Made by a program: the position numbers and the translations under genes
From: Aquibacillus koreensis
Lineage (GTDB): Bacteria > Bacillota > Bacilli > Bacillales > Amphibacillaceae
NCBI RefSeq assembly: GCF_025154055.1
Contig: NZ_JAOALK010000026.1
Location: 1 to 61,178 of the forward strand
Direction: 5' to 3'
Length of the DNA stretch: 61,178 nucleotides
Part shown: piece after piece, positions 24,122-32,470 of the stretch
Layout of the letters: each line of letters opens with the position of its first letter
How positions within the stretch are numbered: the first letter of the stretch is position 1
The notes under the pieces: generated by a model
Database searches by the model: none
What the model saw: only the letters and a program-made list of their open reading frames with translations
What the model was told of the DNA's origin: nothing

Positions 24122-25492
24122 ATGAGCAGTAACATCATGCATGTCTCACCAGAGGATTTAATCGCAAATTTTCGTGAAGTAAAACCGGGATTGACGAATC
24201 AGGAAGCTATCGAGGAATCGAATCGATGCTTGTATTGCTATGATGCACCATGCACGATCGCTTGTCCGACGGGTATTGATATCCCTTCTTTTATTAAAAA
24301 AATAGCGAGTGGAAACTTGAAGGGATCTGCAAAGACGATTATGATGGCTAATCCAGTCGGTGCAAGCTGCTCTAGGGTTTGTCCAACCGAAGAGCTATGT
24401 GAGGGTGCTTGTGTGTTAAATGACTCGACGAATCCAATTATGATTGGTGATTTGCAACGCTATGCAACGGATTGGGCGATGAAAAATGAACAGGTGTTAT
24501 TTAAAGCCGGGAAGAAAAACGGCAAGTCCGTTGCGATTGTAGGAAGTGGCCCGGCAGGACTGTCTGCTGCAAGAGAGCTAGCTTTGCTAGGTTATGAGGT
24601 TACTATTTTTGAAGCAGAAGAACAGGCAGGTGGATTGGATACGTATGGGATTGTATCTTTCCGACTGCCACAAGCCGTATCATTTTGGGAAGTAGACCAG
24701 GTGAAAAGCTTGGATGTGGAGATCAAAACCAATACCCGAATTGGTCAAGATATCATGCCAAGTGAATTGCTTGAGAATTTCGACCGGGTTGTGATCGCTG
24801 TTGGAATGGCGAATGTTCCGAGTCTCGGAATTGAAGGGGAAGAGCTAGACGGGGTGCTAGATGCGATTCAGTTTGTTAAAGAAACAAAAACAAAACCAAT
24901 AACAGATAGTTTAGTAGGAAAACAAGTAGCCGTAATTGGTGCCGGTAATACAGCAATTGATGCGGCGACGTGTTCGGTTCGCTTAGGTGCAGGTAACGTC
25001 AAAATTTTGTACAGAAGAACAGTCGAGGAAATGACGGCTTACGATTTTGAATACGAATTTGCCAAACAAGACGGTGTGGAGTTCCGCTGGTTAACACAAC
25101 CAACAAAAGTGATTGGTGATGAGAATGGAAAAGTTACTGGCTTGGAATGCGTGCAAATGGAACTAGGTCAACCGGATGCGGATGGCAGGAGACGACCGGT
25201 TCCGGTGGAAGGATCGGCGTTTACGTTAGAAGTAGATGCAGTCATCAAAGCGATTGGGCAGTCTCGTTATATCGAATTAATTGAAAGCTTTTCACTGGCG
25301 CACAACGGTGGCGTTGTATCCGTTGATGGAAATACACTTCAAACCTCCAATCCAAAGGTGTTTGCGTGTGGGGATGTGATTTTTGGAAAAGGGCAAGGGG
25401 ACGCGATGGTTGTTACTGCGGCAGAACAAGGAAAGCAAGTCGCTTATGCATTGCACAAGCAATTGTTCCCGGTAGCAGAATCTGCATCGTAA
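24122..25492 (+). CDS. preT: Dihydropyrimidine dehydrogenase subunit PreT
   Basis: 456-aa flavoprotein related to the small subunit of glutamate synthase. With PreA it reduces uracil or thymine to the 5,6-dihydro form using NAD(P)H. Seen: N-terminal cysteine clusters for iron-sulphur centres (CLYCYDAPCTIACPTGID; CSRVCPTEELCEGAC), an FAD-binding loop VAIVGSGPAGLSAARELALLGY-type near residue 137, and a second nucleotide loop VAVIGAGNTAIDAA near residue 267. GGGGG precedes the ATG. PreA follows after 27 bases. Confidence 0.92.
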   Translation: MSSNIMHVSPEDLIANFREVKPGLTNQEAIEESNRCLYCYDAPCTIACPTGIDIPSFIKKIASGNLKGSAKTIMMANPVGASCSRVCPTEELCEGACVLNDSTNPIMIGDLQRYATDWAMKNEQVLFKAGKKNGKSVAIVGSGPAGLSAARELALLGYEVTIFEAEEQAGGLDTYGIVSFRLPQAVSFWEVDQVKSLDVEIKTNTRIGQDIMPSELLENFDRVVIAVGMANVPSLGIEGEELDGVLDAIQFVKETKTKPITDSLVGKQVAVIGAGNTAIDAATCSVRLGAGNVKILYRRTVEEMTAYDFEYEFAKQDGVEFRWLTQPTKVIGDENGKVTGLECVQMELGQPDADGRRRPVPVEGSAFTLEVDAVIKAIGQSRYIELIESFSLAHNGGVVSVDGNTLQTSNPKVFACGDVIFGKGQGDAMVVTAAEQGKQVAYALHKQLFPVAESAS

Positions 25493-25519
25493 ACCACTAT
25501 TAAAAAGGAGGCCAAACAT

Positions 25520-26800
25520 ATGGCAGATTTATCGATAAACATGGCTGGTATAAAATCTCCGAATCCCTTTTGGTTGGCATCAGCACCCCCAACAAATTCT
25601 GGATACCAAGTTCAACGGGCGTTTGAAGCTGGATGGGGCGGAGCGGTTTGGAAGACATTAGGTGATCCGGTTATTAATACGTCATCACGGTTTGCAGCGG
25701 TTCATTTTAACGGCCAACGCGTGGCGGGCTTTAATAATATTGAACTGATTACCGATCGTTCTTTAGAAGAAAATTTAAAAGAAATCTATGAAACGAAGAA
25801 AAAATATCCGGACCATGCGATTATTGCATCGTTAATGGTAGAACCCGAGCGGGAAAAATGGCATGAAATTGTCAAACGTGTAGAAGATGTTGGTGTTGAT
25901 GGCTATGAGCTTAACTTTGGTTGTCCACATGGCATGGCAGAACGTGGCATGGGTTCTGCATCCGGACAAGTTCCGGAGCTTGTCGAAAAACAAACGTATT
26001 GGGCCAAGGAAGCTGCCTCCAAACCAGTGATTGTAAAACTAACCCCGAACATAACCGACATTACTGTTACCGCCGAAGCCGCCACTCGTGGTGGTGCGGA
26101 CGCTATTAGTATGATTAATACGATTAATAGCTTGGCTGGTGTTGACATTCATACGTGGAACACGATCCCGCATGTAGGAAATAAAGGGGCGCATGGTGGT
26201 TATTGTGGACCTGCAGTGAAGCCAATTGCATTAAATATGGTCGGGGAATGTGCGAGAAACGAGAAAATTACTATTCCAATCTCCGGTATCGGTGGCATAT
26301 CGAATTGGCAGGATGCTGTTGAGTTTATGCTTATGGGTTCGACGAGTGTGCAAGTTTGTACAGCGGCGATGCATCATGGCTTCCGGATTGTCGAGGACAT
26401 GATCGACGGTTTAAATAACTATTTAGATGACAAAGGCATTGCATCGGTCATGGACATTGTCGGAAAGACAGTTCCAAAGTATTCCGATTGGGGAGATTTA
26501 GATCTAAACTACAAAGTCGTTGCCCAGATTGATAATGACATTTGCATTAATTGTAACAAGTGCCATATCGCATGCGAGGATACGTCGCATCAATGTATTG
26601 ATATGTTAAAAGATGAAAATGGAAAATCGATTTTGCAAGTGAGAGAAGAGGACTGTGTAGGCTGTAATTTATGTTCGATTGTTTGTCCGGTTGATGGTGC
26701 GATTGACATGGTCGAAGTGGAAACTGAGTTTCCGCCGATGTCATGGAATCAACGACAAGCAGCAACTTCGATGACAAGTGGTGTGGATTTGGTGAAATAA
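25520..26800 (+). CDS. preA: Dihydropyrimidine dehydrogenase subunit PreA
   Basis: 426-aa catalytic subunit with a dihydroorotate-dehydrogenase-like FMN barrel and a C-terminal ferredoxin domain. Seen: KSPNPFWLASAPPTNSGYQ at the start, NFGCPHGMAERGMGSASGQ (active-site loop with Cys), VKLTPNITDI, GIGGISNWQDAVEFM (phosphate site), and two 4Fe-4S motifs CINCNKCHIAC and CVGCNLCSIVCP. AAAGGAGG precedes the ATG. It forms the heteromer with PreT just upstream. Confidence 0.94.
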   Translation: MADLSINMAGIKSPNPFWLASAPPTNSGYQVQRAFEAGWGGAVWKTLGDPVINTSSRFAAVHFNGQRVAGFNNIELITDRSLEENLKEIYETKKKYPDHAIIASLMVEPEREKWHEIVKRVEDVGVDGYELNFGCPHGMAERGMGSASGQVPELVEKQTYWAKEAASKPVIVKLTPNITDITVTAEAATRGGADAISMINTINSLAGVDIHTWNTIPHVGNKGAHGGYCGPAVKPIALNMVGECARNEKITIPISGIGGISNWQDAVEFMLMGSTSVQVCTAAMHHGFRIVEDMIDGLNNYLDDKGIASVMDIVGKTVPKYSDWGDLDLNYKVVAQIDNDICINCNKCHIACEDTSHQCIDMLKDENGKSILQVREEDCVGCNLCSIVCPVDGAIDMVEVETEFPPMSWNQRQAATSMTSGVDLVK

Positions 26801-26821
26801 GTTTTTCTAAGGAGGCTAACC

Positions 26822-28240
26822 ATGGGAAAGAAAATCATTAAGAATGGAACGATTGTGACGGCGTCGGACACGTATCAAGCGGATGTATTAATTGAAGATG
26901 AAATCATTGCGATGATCGGGAAAAACATAGCGATTGACGGTGCAGAGGTGGTTGATGCGTCCGGTCTATATGTATTTCCAGGTGGAATTGATCCACATAC
27001 ACATTTGGAGATGCCGTTTGGTGGAACGGTGAGTAAGGATGATTTTGAAACGGGAACGATGGCAGCAGCCTTTGGTGGCACAACGACAGTGATCGATTTT
27101 TGTATTACGAGAAAAGGGGAAACACTAAGGAATCCGATCGCGGAGTGGCATGCCAAGTCAAAGGATAAAGCGGTGATCGATTATAGCTTCCATTTAATGA
27201 TTGGCGAGATGAATGAGGATGTGATGAGCGAACTACCATCGATTTTATCTGATGAGGGAATAACTTCTTTTAAAGTATTTATGGCGTATAAAAATGTATT
27301 CCAGGCCGATGATGGCACCTTGTTTCAGACGTTAAAAACAGCGAAAGACTTAGGTGCGCTCGTGATGGTCCACGCAGAAAATGGGGACGTAATTGATCAC
27401 TTGGTGAACGAAGCATTGGCTTTAGGATATACAGATCCTATTTATCATGCGTTAACACGTCCGCCTGAAGCGGAAGGAGAGGCAACCGAACGAGCCGCAA
27501 CTTTAACCGGTTTAGCCGAATCACAGCTCTATGTTGTGCACGTTTCTTGTGAAGATGCGATGTTAAAAATAAAAGCGGCACGCGAAAAAGGCTATGACGT
27601 CTGGGGTGAAACTTGTCCGCAATATTTGGTGCTTGATCAAACAGACTTAGAAAAGCCGAACTTTGAAGGAGCTAAATATGTCTGGTCCCCGCCATTACGG
27701 GAAAAATGGAACCAGGAAAAGCTGTGGAATGCGTTGAAAAATGGTTACTTACAAACGATCGGCTCCGATCAATGCTCGTTTGATTTTGTTGGGCAAAAGG
27801 ATCTAGGCAAAGGTGATTTCACCAAAATCCCTAACGGTGGACCAATGATTGAAGATCGCTTTAGCATTTTATTTTCTGAAGGTGTGAAAAAAGGACGGAT
27901 TACGCTTAATCAGTTTGTCGATATTACTTCCACAAGAAGTGCGAAATTATTTGGTTTATATCCGAAAAAGGGAACAATCTCCGTAGGTGCAGATGCCGAC
28001 ATTGTCCTGTTTGATCCGAATGTGGAACGAACCATTTCTGCTGAAACGCATCATATGGCAGTCGATTACAATGCATTTGAAGGCATGAAAGTCACTGGTG
28101 AACCAATCACTGTCCTATCACGTGGAGAATATGTGATCAAGGAGAAGCAATTTGTTGGGACACTTGGAGCAGGCAACTATATAAAGCGTGCCCGTTATGG
28201 CAAAACGCTTCAGAATGATAGTGATATCGTAACGGTGTAA
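26822..28240 (+). CDS. hydA: Dihydropyrimidinase (D-hydantoinase)
   Basis: 472-aa cyclic amidohydrolase that opens dihydrouracil or dihydrothymine to the N-carbamoyl beta-amino acid. Seen: metal motif GGIDPHTHLEMP, the carbamylated Lys in SFKVFMAYKN near residue 150, His in VMVHAENGD and VVHVSCE, and the Asp in TIGSDQCSFDF. The length suits the family. GGAGG lies upstream of the ATG, 21 bases after preA. Second step of the pathway. Confidence 0.94.
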   Translation: MGKKIIKNGTIVTASDTYQADVLIEDEIIAMIGKNIAIDGAEVVDASGLYVFPGGIDPHTHLEMPFGGTVSKDDFETGTMAAAFGGTTTVIDFCITRKGETLRNPIAEWHAKSKDKAVIDYSFHLMIGEMNEDVMSELPSILSDEGITSFKVFMAYKNVFQADDGTLFQTLKTAKDLGALVMVHAENGDVIDHLVNEALALGYTDPIYHALTRPPEAEGEATERAATLTGLAESQLYVVHVSCEDAMLKIKAAREKGYDVWGETCPQYLVLDQTDLEKPNFEGAKYVWSPPLREKWNQEKLWNALKNGYLQTIGSDQCSFDFVGQKDLGKGDFTKIPNGGPMIEDRFSILFSEGVKKGRITLNQFVDITSTRSAKLFGLYPKKGTISVGADADIVLFDPNVERTISAETHHMAVDYNAFEGMKVTGEPITVLSRGEYVIKEKQFVGTLGAGNYIKRARYGKTLQNDSDIVTV

Positions 28241-28262
28241 TTTTCAGAAAGGAGCATGTGCA

Positions 28263-28475
28263 ATGTCTGAGTATGATCTGTATGCAAAAGAAAGAAAAGC
28301 GATCGATGCTTTGTTACGAGCGGGGTACCAAATTAAAGGGATGCAAGATAACTTAGATGGTGCGATGATTTATTTTGAGAAAAAGGGGAAAGAGTTGGAG
28401 CAACTGCAAGTGATTAAAGCAGATACGAGGAAATATGTGTCTAATATTATTTTTTCGGGGAGGCCTGGAGCATAG
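28263..28475 (+). CDS. 70-aa protein in the pyrimidine operon, unknown
   Basis: Small soluble protein with a helical N-terminus (YDLYAKERKAIDALLRAGYQ) and a more polar middle part; no membrane segment and no known motif. AAAGGAGC lies eight bases before the ATG, and the gene begins 22 bases after hydA, so it is certainly in the same transcript and ahead of its terminator. It may be an accessory or regulatory factor for HydA or PreTA, but there is no direct evidence. Confidence 0.75.
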   Translation: MSEYDLYAKERKAIDALLRAGYQIKGMQDNLDGAMIYFEKKGKELEQLQVIKADTRKYVSNIIFSGRPGA

Positions 28476-28547
28476 GGGCAGTGCCTCCTCTAGTTAATAT
28501 TGTATTGAGAGGACGCTAAATTCCATACGGGTTTTACCGTTAACACA

Positions 28548-28575
28548 AGGGTCAGATTATATCTGGTCCTTTTTC
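28548..28575 (+). terminator. Terminator of the preTA-hydA operon
   Basis: GGGTCAGAT and ATCTGGTCC pair (with GU wobbles) and are followed by TTTTT. Confidence 0.65.
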
Positions 28576-28595
28576 AATGTGTGAGTTCATCCTTG

Positions 28596-28790
28596 TTACA
28601 AGAAAATATCTATTAAACTACCGCCATTCATATTTCCGATCACTTCTAGCATCGCCACTGACCACAGCGCGAAGAAAACACCCGCTAATACGCCATGTGA
28701 AGGATCGTTGTCATTATGTAGTGCTTTGATTAAGTAAGTTACAAAATAATAGCCGAATACCATACACAGAAGTATAGTGATAAATATCAT
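28596..28790 (-). CDS. Small membrane protein, unknown
   Basis: 64-aa protein with two predicted membrane helices (residues 2-22 and 33-52). GTGAGGG lies upstream of its ATG within the end of the YesK-like gene, only three bases before it, so the two are one operon. No family recognised. Confidence 0.6.
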   Translation of the reverse strand: MIFITILLCMVFGYYFVTYLIKALHNDNDPSHGVLAGVFFALWSVAMLEVIGNMNGGSLIDIFL

Positions 28791-28793
28791 TAT

Positions 28794-29084
28794 TTAATCC
28801 CTCACGTTACTATATTTCGTTTTCTTAATAAAGGGGCTAATAGCAGTTCCACTGGCTATTCCAATTAGAGCTGAGGCCGAATAGAAACCAATTGCCATTC
28901 CATCCCATTGTCCAATTCCAAAAATACTGTATATAAAGATGCCAACGAATAGTAGAAACAAAATAGCGGAAACAGTATATATGATAAATTGTTTGATAAA
29001 CTTTGCCATTATACAAATGACACTGGCAAAGAAAATACAAACTAAAATAATTGGCAACCAACCTTCCAAATAGAGTGCATCCAT
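28794..29084 (-). CDS. YesK-like membrane protein
   Basis: 96-aa protein with three hydrophobic segments and the pattern GQWDGMAIGFYSASALIGIASGT, which resembles the C-terminal half of YesK-family proteins of bacilli. GAGGAGG precedes the ATG. Function unknown. It leads a two-gene unit with the 64-aa membrane protein. Confidence 0.7.
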   Translation of the reverse strand: MDALYLEGWLPIILVCIFFASVICIMAKFIKQFIIYTVSAILFLLFVGIFIYSIFGIGQWDGMAIGFYSASALIGIASGTAISPFIKKTKYSNVRD

Positions 29085-29126
29085 AAATATCCCTCCTCAA
29101 GTTCTATGAAACTAGGCATGGCTTAT

Positions 29127-29510
29127 TTATTGATCACCATCATATTTCTCCAAAACATGATAGCGACTACCATATTCCTTCGTCTCATATGGAATGACAA
29201 AGATATCATTACTTTCTTCCACAGAGTAAACCTCTACATCATCCAAACTATTAGAAGTAAAGTCCTCCTCTGGAATTTCATCTACCTTCGAACTCGGATC
29301 CGTAACCGTTCCAAGCAATTCTTTCCGATTGTACACCGATTCCTCGACAGTCTTAGGAATGTAATATAGTTCTCCATTCAACCGAATTAATGTCGGATAT
29401 CCTTGATCAGATTCTTCCTTTTCCACACAACCGACTGTTAAGGAAAGAGATAAAGCAATTAAAATTAATATAAGTTGTTTGATAAAAACACCCCTGAATA
29501 GGATTCGCAT
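29127..29510 (-). CDS. Predicted lipoprotein, unknown
   Basis: 127-aa protein with an N-terminal hydrophobic stretch and a lipobox LTVGC, so it is probably lipid-anchored on the outer face of the membrane. The mature part is acidic with a YPTLIRLNGELYYIPKT stretch seen in several small Bacillaceae lipoproteins of unknown role. The start is ATG 29510 with AAAGG upstream; a GTG at 29489 would give a more typical short signal peptide. Confidence 0.62.
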   Translation of the reverse strand: MRILFRGVFIKQLILILIALSLSLTVGCVEKEESDQGYPTLIRLNGELYYIPKTVEESVYNRKELLGTVTDPSSKVDEIPEEDFTSNSLDDVEVYSVEESNDIFVIPYETKEYGSRYHVLEKYDGDQ

Positions 29511-29722
29511 CTAACCTTTTCTAACGCAAGGAATAGCTTCTTCCATGATCTTATGCTCTGTTATTATTTTAACACAAATTTCCATTTGTGAATGTATTTT
29601 AGAGTCAAACACAACAAAACGGATTTGGGATTTTATGTTAAACTAAGTATAGGATTTCCATAATTTAGCCCAATAACAACAGATATGTTGTGCGTGCACT
29701 TGAAGCAAATGGAGGTTTTGGA

Positions 29723-30004
29723 ATGAAAAAAGTGAATATCGGCTCCTTTATATCGTCCATCTTTTGCATCTTGTTGTTTGTAATCGTTTCTTTTTTTGGT
29801 CCAATTGATTATTCCATTATGGGTGTTCACCCTTTTAATCTAGTATTAGCTGTTACTTTGCTCACATTAGTTTTAGGCGTATTAGGTTTTGCAGGTATGC
29901 AAGATTGGAAAGGCCTGGCAAGGAGCATAACTACTATAATTCTCACATTGGGATTGTCGGTATTTTTAACTTTCATAATCTTTTTTGGAAACTTATTAAG
30001 CTAA
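29723..30004 (+). CDS. Small three-helix membrane protein, unknown
   Basis: 93-aa protein with three hydrophobic segments (about residues 8-27, 37-58 and 68-90). GGAGG (29710-29714) sets the start at ATG 29723. It is the first of four closely spaced plus-strand genes for membrane or lipid-anchored proteins; divergent from the lipoprotein gene at 29127. No known family. Confidence 0.65.
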   Translation: MKKVNIGSFISSIFCILLFVIVSFFGPIDYSIMGVHPFNLVLAVTLLTLVLGVLGFAGMQDWKGLARSITTIILTLGLSVFLTFIIFFGNLLS

Positions 30005-30037
30005 CAAGTACATATCTGAAAAAATAGGAGGAAGTAA

Positions 30038-30148
30038 ATGGAGACAATTAGAGAATTGGGATGGTTCTTATTGCTTTATATTTTAGTTATTGGTTGTATT
30101 GGATTTATCATTTACGCTTTTATATCTTTTTTTAGAAAATACTTCTAA
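30038..30148 (+). CDS. 36-aa single-helix membrane peptide
   Basis: ATG 30038 follows TAGGAGG at ideal distance and opens a 36-codon frame. It has one long hydrophobic helix (WFLLLYILVIGCIGFIIYAF) flanked by charged ends (ETIREL; FFRKYF). Placed between two clear genes on the same strand with short gaps, which supports it being real. Confidence 0.65.
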   Translation: METIRELGWFLLLYILVIGCIGFIIYAFISFFRKYF

Positions 30149-30169
30149 GGCAAACAGGGGGGATGAGCG

Positions 30170-30946
30170 ATGAGAAAATGGATATGGATACTATTGCTCC
30201 TATTTATTAGTGCTTGTGGTACGGATCAACAAACGACATCTAGTGATTTAGAGACACTCACCCATCATGACGAACAAAAGGGGCTAACATTAGAAGCTAC
30301 GATTAACATAGGCAAAGATATTATCATAGACGCTTCCATCACAAATACAAGTGGAGAAACGATTACTTATAATGATGGTTGCGGCATACCTTTTGGCATT
30401 GTTATAAAAAAAGAGGATGCTCATTCTCATCTCATAAATCTTAACGGAGAGGAAGAAAGTTGCTTTCCTACATTTACTCCCGATGATTTAACGGAAATGG
30501 AATCGAACGAAACGTTTGAAAAAGAAGTAACTTTTAAGCGTGAAGTTGAACTAACGAATAACAGTACAACGACTGCATTAATTGGCGTTTATGAGGTGTC
30601 CTTTTCTTTTGGAACGCATGAAAATGGGGATTTTGTGTCATCATTACCTATAAAGCTAACGAGTGATGAAGAACCTGAAATATTGACAAGGGAACAAGTA
30701 ATAGAGAAAGCAAAACAGAATGAAGAAGTGGAAACATGGTTTAACGAACAAGAAACAAAAGGTATCTCCATCGAAACGGAGGATGGCATATTAAGTGAAG
30801 GAATGTGGACAGTAGCTTTCCATGCGATCGATCAAGATAAAGCTAACCGGATTATTATCAACATGCATGCGAAAACGGGAGAAGTAAAGGCTGTTCACTA
30901 TGAAGAGCTTGAGGAAGAGGTACTAGAGTTTTTAGAGGATAAATAA
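30170..30946 (+). CDS. Predicted lipoprotein with BsuPI-like and PepSY-like regions
   Basis: 258-aa lipoprotein: signal peptide MRKWIWILLLLFISAC with lipobox ISAC. The middle part (DIIIDASITNTSGETITYNDGCG, beta-sandwich like) resembles BsuPI-type proteinase-inhibitor domains; the C-terminal part (EQVIEKAKQN..., ANRIIINMHAKTGEVKAVHYEE) resembles a PepSY-like repeat. Both assignments are by pattern only. GGGGG precedes the ATG. It is followed by a membrane protein gene. Confidence 0.65.
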   Translation: MRKWIWILLLLFISACGTDQQTTSSDLETLTHHDEQKGLTLEATINIGKDIIIDASITNTSGETITYNDGCGIPFGIVIKKEDAHSHLINLNGEEESCFPTFTPDDLTEMESNETFEKEVTFKREVELTNNSTTTALIGVYEVSFSFGTHENGDFVSSLPIKLTSDEEPEILTREQVIEKAKQNEEVETWFNEQETKGISIETEDGILSEGMWTVAFHAIDQDKANRIIINMHAKTGEVKAVHYEELEEEVLEFLEDK

Positions 30947-30957
30947 GGATGATAAAA

Positions 30958-31311
30958 ATGAAATTTCTTAAGGCTTATTTTGTTAGTTTGTTTTATTACA
31001 TTTTTCTTTTTTCACTTCTATTAATAATTCAACATGGTATGAAGGAAATTATTGCAATGATCGTATATCAGCTCATATATGTTACTCCTATGGTTCTTTT
31101 ACTTAGTGGAATTTTAGAAAGTTATTTGAAAACAAATGATAACAAATTAGTTGTAGTATTCATAGGCTTTCTCTATGGATTAGCGATATCTATCATATTC
31201 GATGGTACAACATCAGGTACAGATGTTTTTGTTTATATTTTGCCGGGATGTATATTTAGTATTGGTGCCTTAATATTTACAATCATAAGGGGGAAAGTCG
31301 AAGTTCATTAA
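30958..31311 (+). CDS. Small polytopic membrane protein, unknown
   Basis: 117-aa protein with four predicted membrane helices. The start chosen is ATG 30958, eight bases after AAGGA; ATG 30949 is too close to that site. It immediately follows the lipoprotein gene at 30170 and ends the group. No family recognised. Confidence 0.6.
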   Translation: MKFLKAYFVSLFYYIFLFSLLLIIQHGMKEIIAMIVYQLIYVTPMVLLLSGILESYLKTNDNKLVVVFIGFLYGLAISIIFDGTTSGTDVFVYILPGCIFSIGALIFTIIRGKVEVH

Positions 31312-31432
31312 TGAAAAACGGTAGTTAATTACACCTTTTTTATGTTGAACCATGTGCCTCAACTTAATAGCTTCATCTTTTTCATGGGCGTAATTTCATA
31401 AATTCCCTACAAGCTTATGAAAAAAATATAAG

Positions 31433-31470
31433 AAGAGACATAGAGACGTAACAGTCCCTATGTCTCTTTT
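31433..31470. terminator. Bidirectional terminator
   Basis: AAGAGACATAG (31433-31443) and CTATGTCTCTT (31458-31468) form an 11-bp stem with a T-run on the plus side. It separates the convergent genes at 30958 and 31476. Confidence 0.8.
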
Positions 31471-31475
31471 GCCTA

Positions 31476-32024
31476 TTAGTTAATCTCAGCAGCTATGTTC
31501 GGAGTTGCTAAGCCTACGTTTTCAAAAACTGGTACTAGGTGATCGTTTGCTGCAGTAATTTTTTCTTCTGCTGCTGTTACGTCAACCTCATCAGCATTAA
31601 ATGCAGTCACATACGCATCGTAAGCTGCTTTCAAATCTGCTAATGTTGTTTCAAATGTTGTTGTAGTTTCTTCATCAAGATTCTCAAGAGTGAAACCTTC
31701 CAGTGTCGTAGCTGCGTTCTCTGCAGCTGCAATAGCGTCTGCTTTTAATGTTTCAAGTGCAGTTGGGTCAGCTTCTTCGTTAGCCAGCTCTCCAAGATAA
31801 GCATTGATTTGTTTTTGATCAATGCGGACTGATTTAACCATGTTTAAGTAGTTTTCTAATGTACTAGCTTTTAATTCATCTTCGTCCATTTCTTCTACGG
31901 CATTTCCGTTGTCCGCTCCGTTTGTTTTTTCTTTGTTACCATTGTCTGCATCTGCTTCATTATTTCCGCATGCAGCTGTTACAAGAACAAGCATAAGTGC
32001 TAAAAGCATAAATAATTTTTTCAT
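31476..32024 (-). CDS. Acidic helical lipoprotein, unknown
   Basis: 182-aa protein with signal peptide and lipobox VTAAC, a low-complexity Asn/Asp/Gly linker (residues 21-45), then a long Ala/Glu/Leu-rich helical region typical of a four-helix bundle. Anchored outside the membrane; function unknown. GGAGG lies upstream of the ATG. Most residues are acidic, which would suit a salt-tolerant host. Confidence 0.7.
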   Translation of the reverse strand: MKKLFMLLALMLVLVTAACGNNEADADNGNKEKTNGADNGNAVEEMDEDELKASTLENYLNMVKSVRIDQKQINAYLGELANEEADPTALETLKADAIAAAENAATTLEGFTLENLDEETTTTFETTLADLKAAYDAYVTAFNADEVDVTAAEEKITAANDHLVPVFENVGLATPNIAAEIN

Positions 32025-32300
32025 TGTATATTCCTCCTGTTTATCTCTTAAATAAAATGTAGTAAACGATGCGTATGGATGTCTTCCTTTTGGGATGAAT
32101 CCTATACGTTTAATGAATCATGTTTCCCTCCAATCGCAATTCACTTGTAAGCTCGAATCAACAACTCTTATGTTATCGGAAATTGGAAAGTTTTACATAC
32201 GGTAGTAGTCCGAATTTATCTCAGTCTTTAGATGGAGATAGTTTAAAGCATAGTTAAAAAAAGATCTTTAAAAGTGGGAAAAGAATTATGCACTGCTATT

Positions 32301-32349
32301 TGCGCCCAAATCTGAAATAAATGCGCCCATCAAGCCAATTAATGCGCCA
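32301..32349 (+). repeat. Three TGCGCC direct repeats at exact 21-bp spacing
   Basis: TGCGCCC at 32301, TGCGCCC at 32322 and TGCGCCA at 32343. The 21-bp period places them on one DNA face, 120-170 bp ahead of the pucR-type gene. The rest of the 446-bp gap (32025-32470) shows no gene or clear promoter. Confidence 0.5.
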
Positions 32350-32470
32350 TTCCACCAAGAAGGATTTTCAACATTTTCTTAGTAAGATCTCTTAACAGAA
32401 CAAAAGCTATATTCACTTGCCCATGCTATCCTTTAAGTAATAGAAAAGAGTTCAAAAGGGGGGAACGCGA

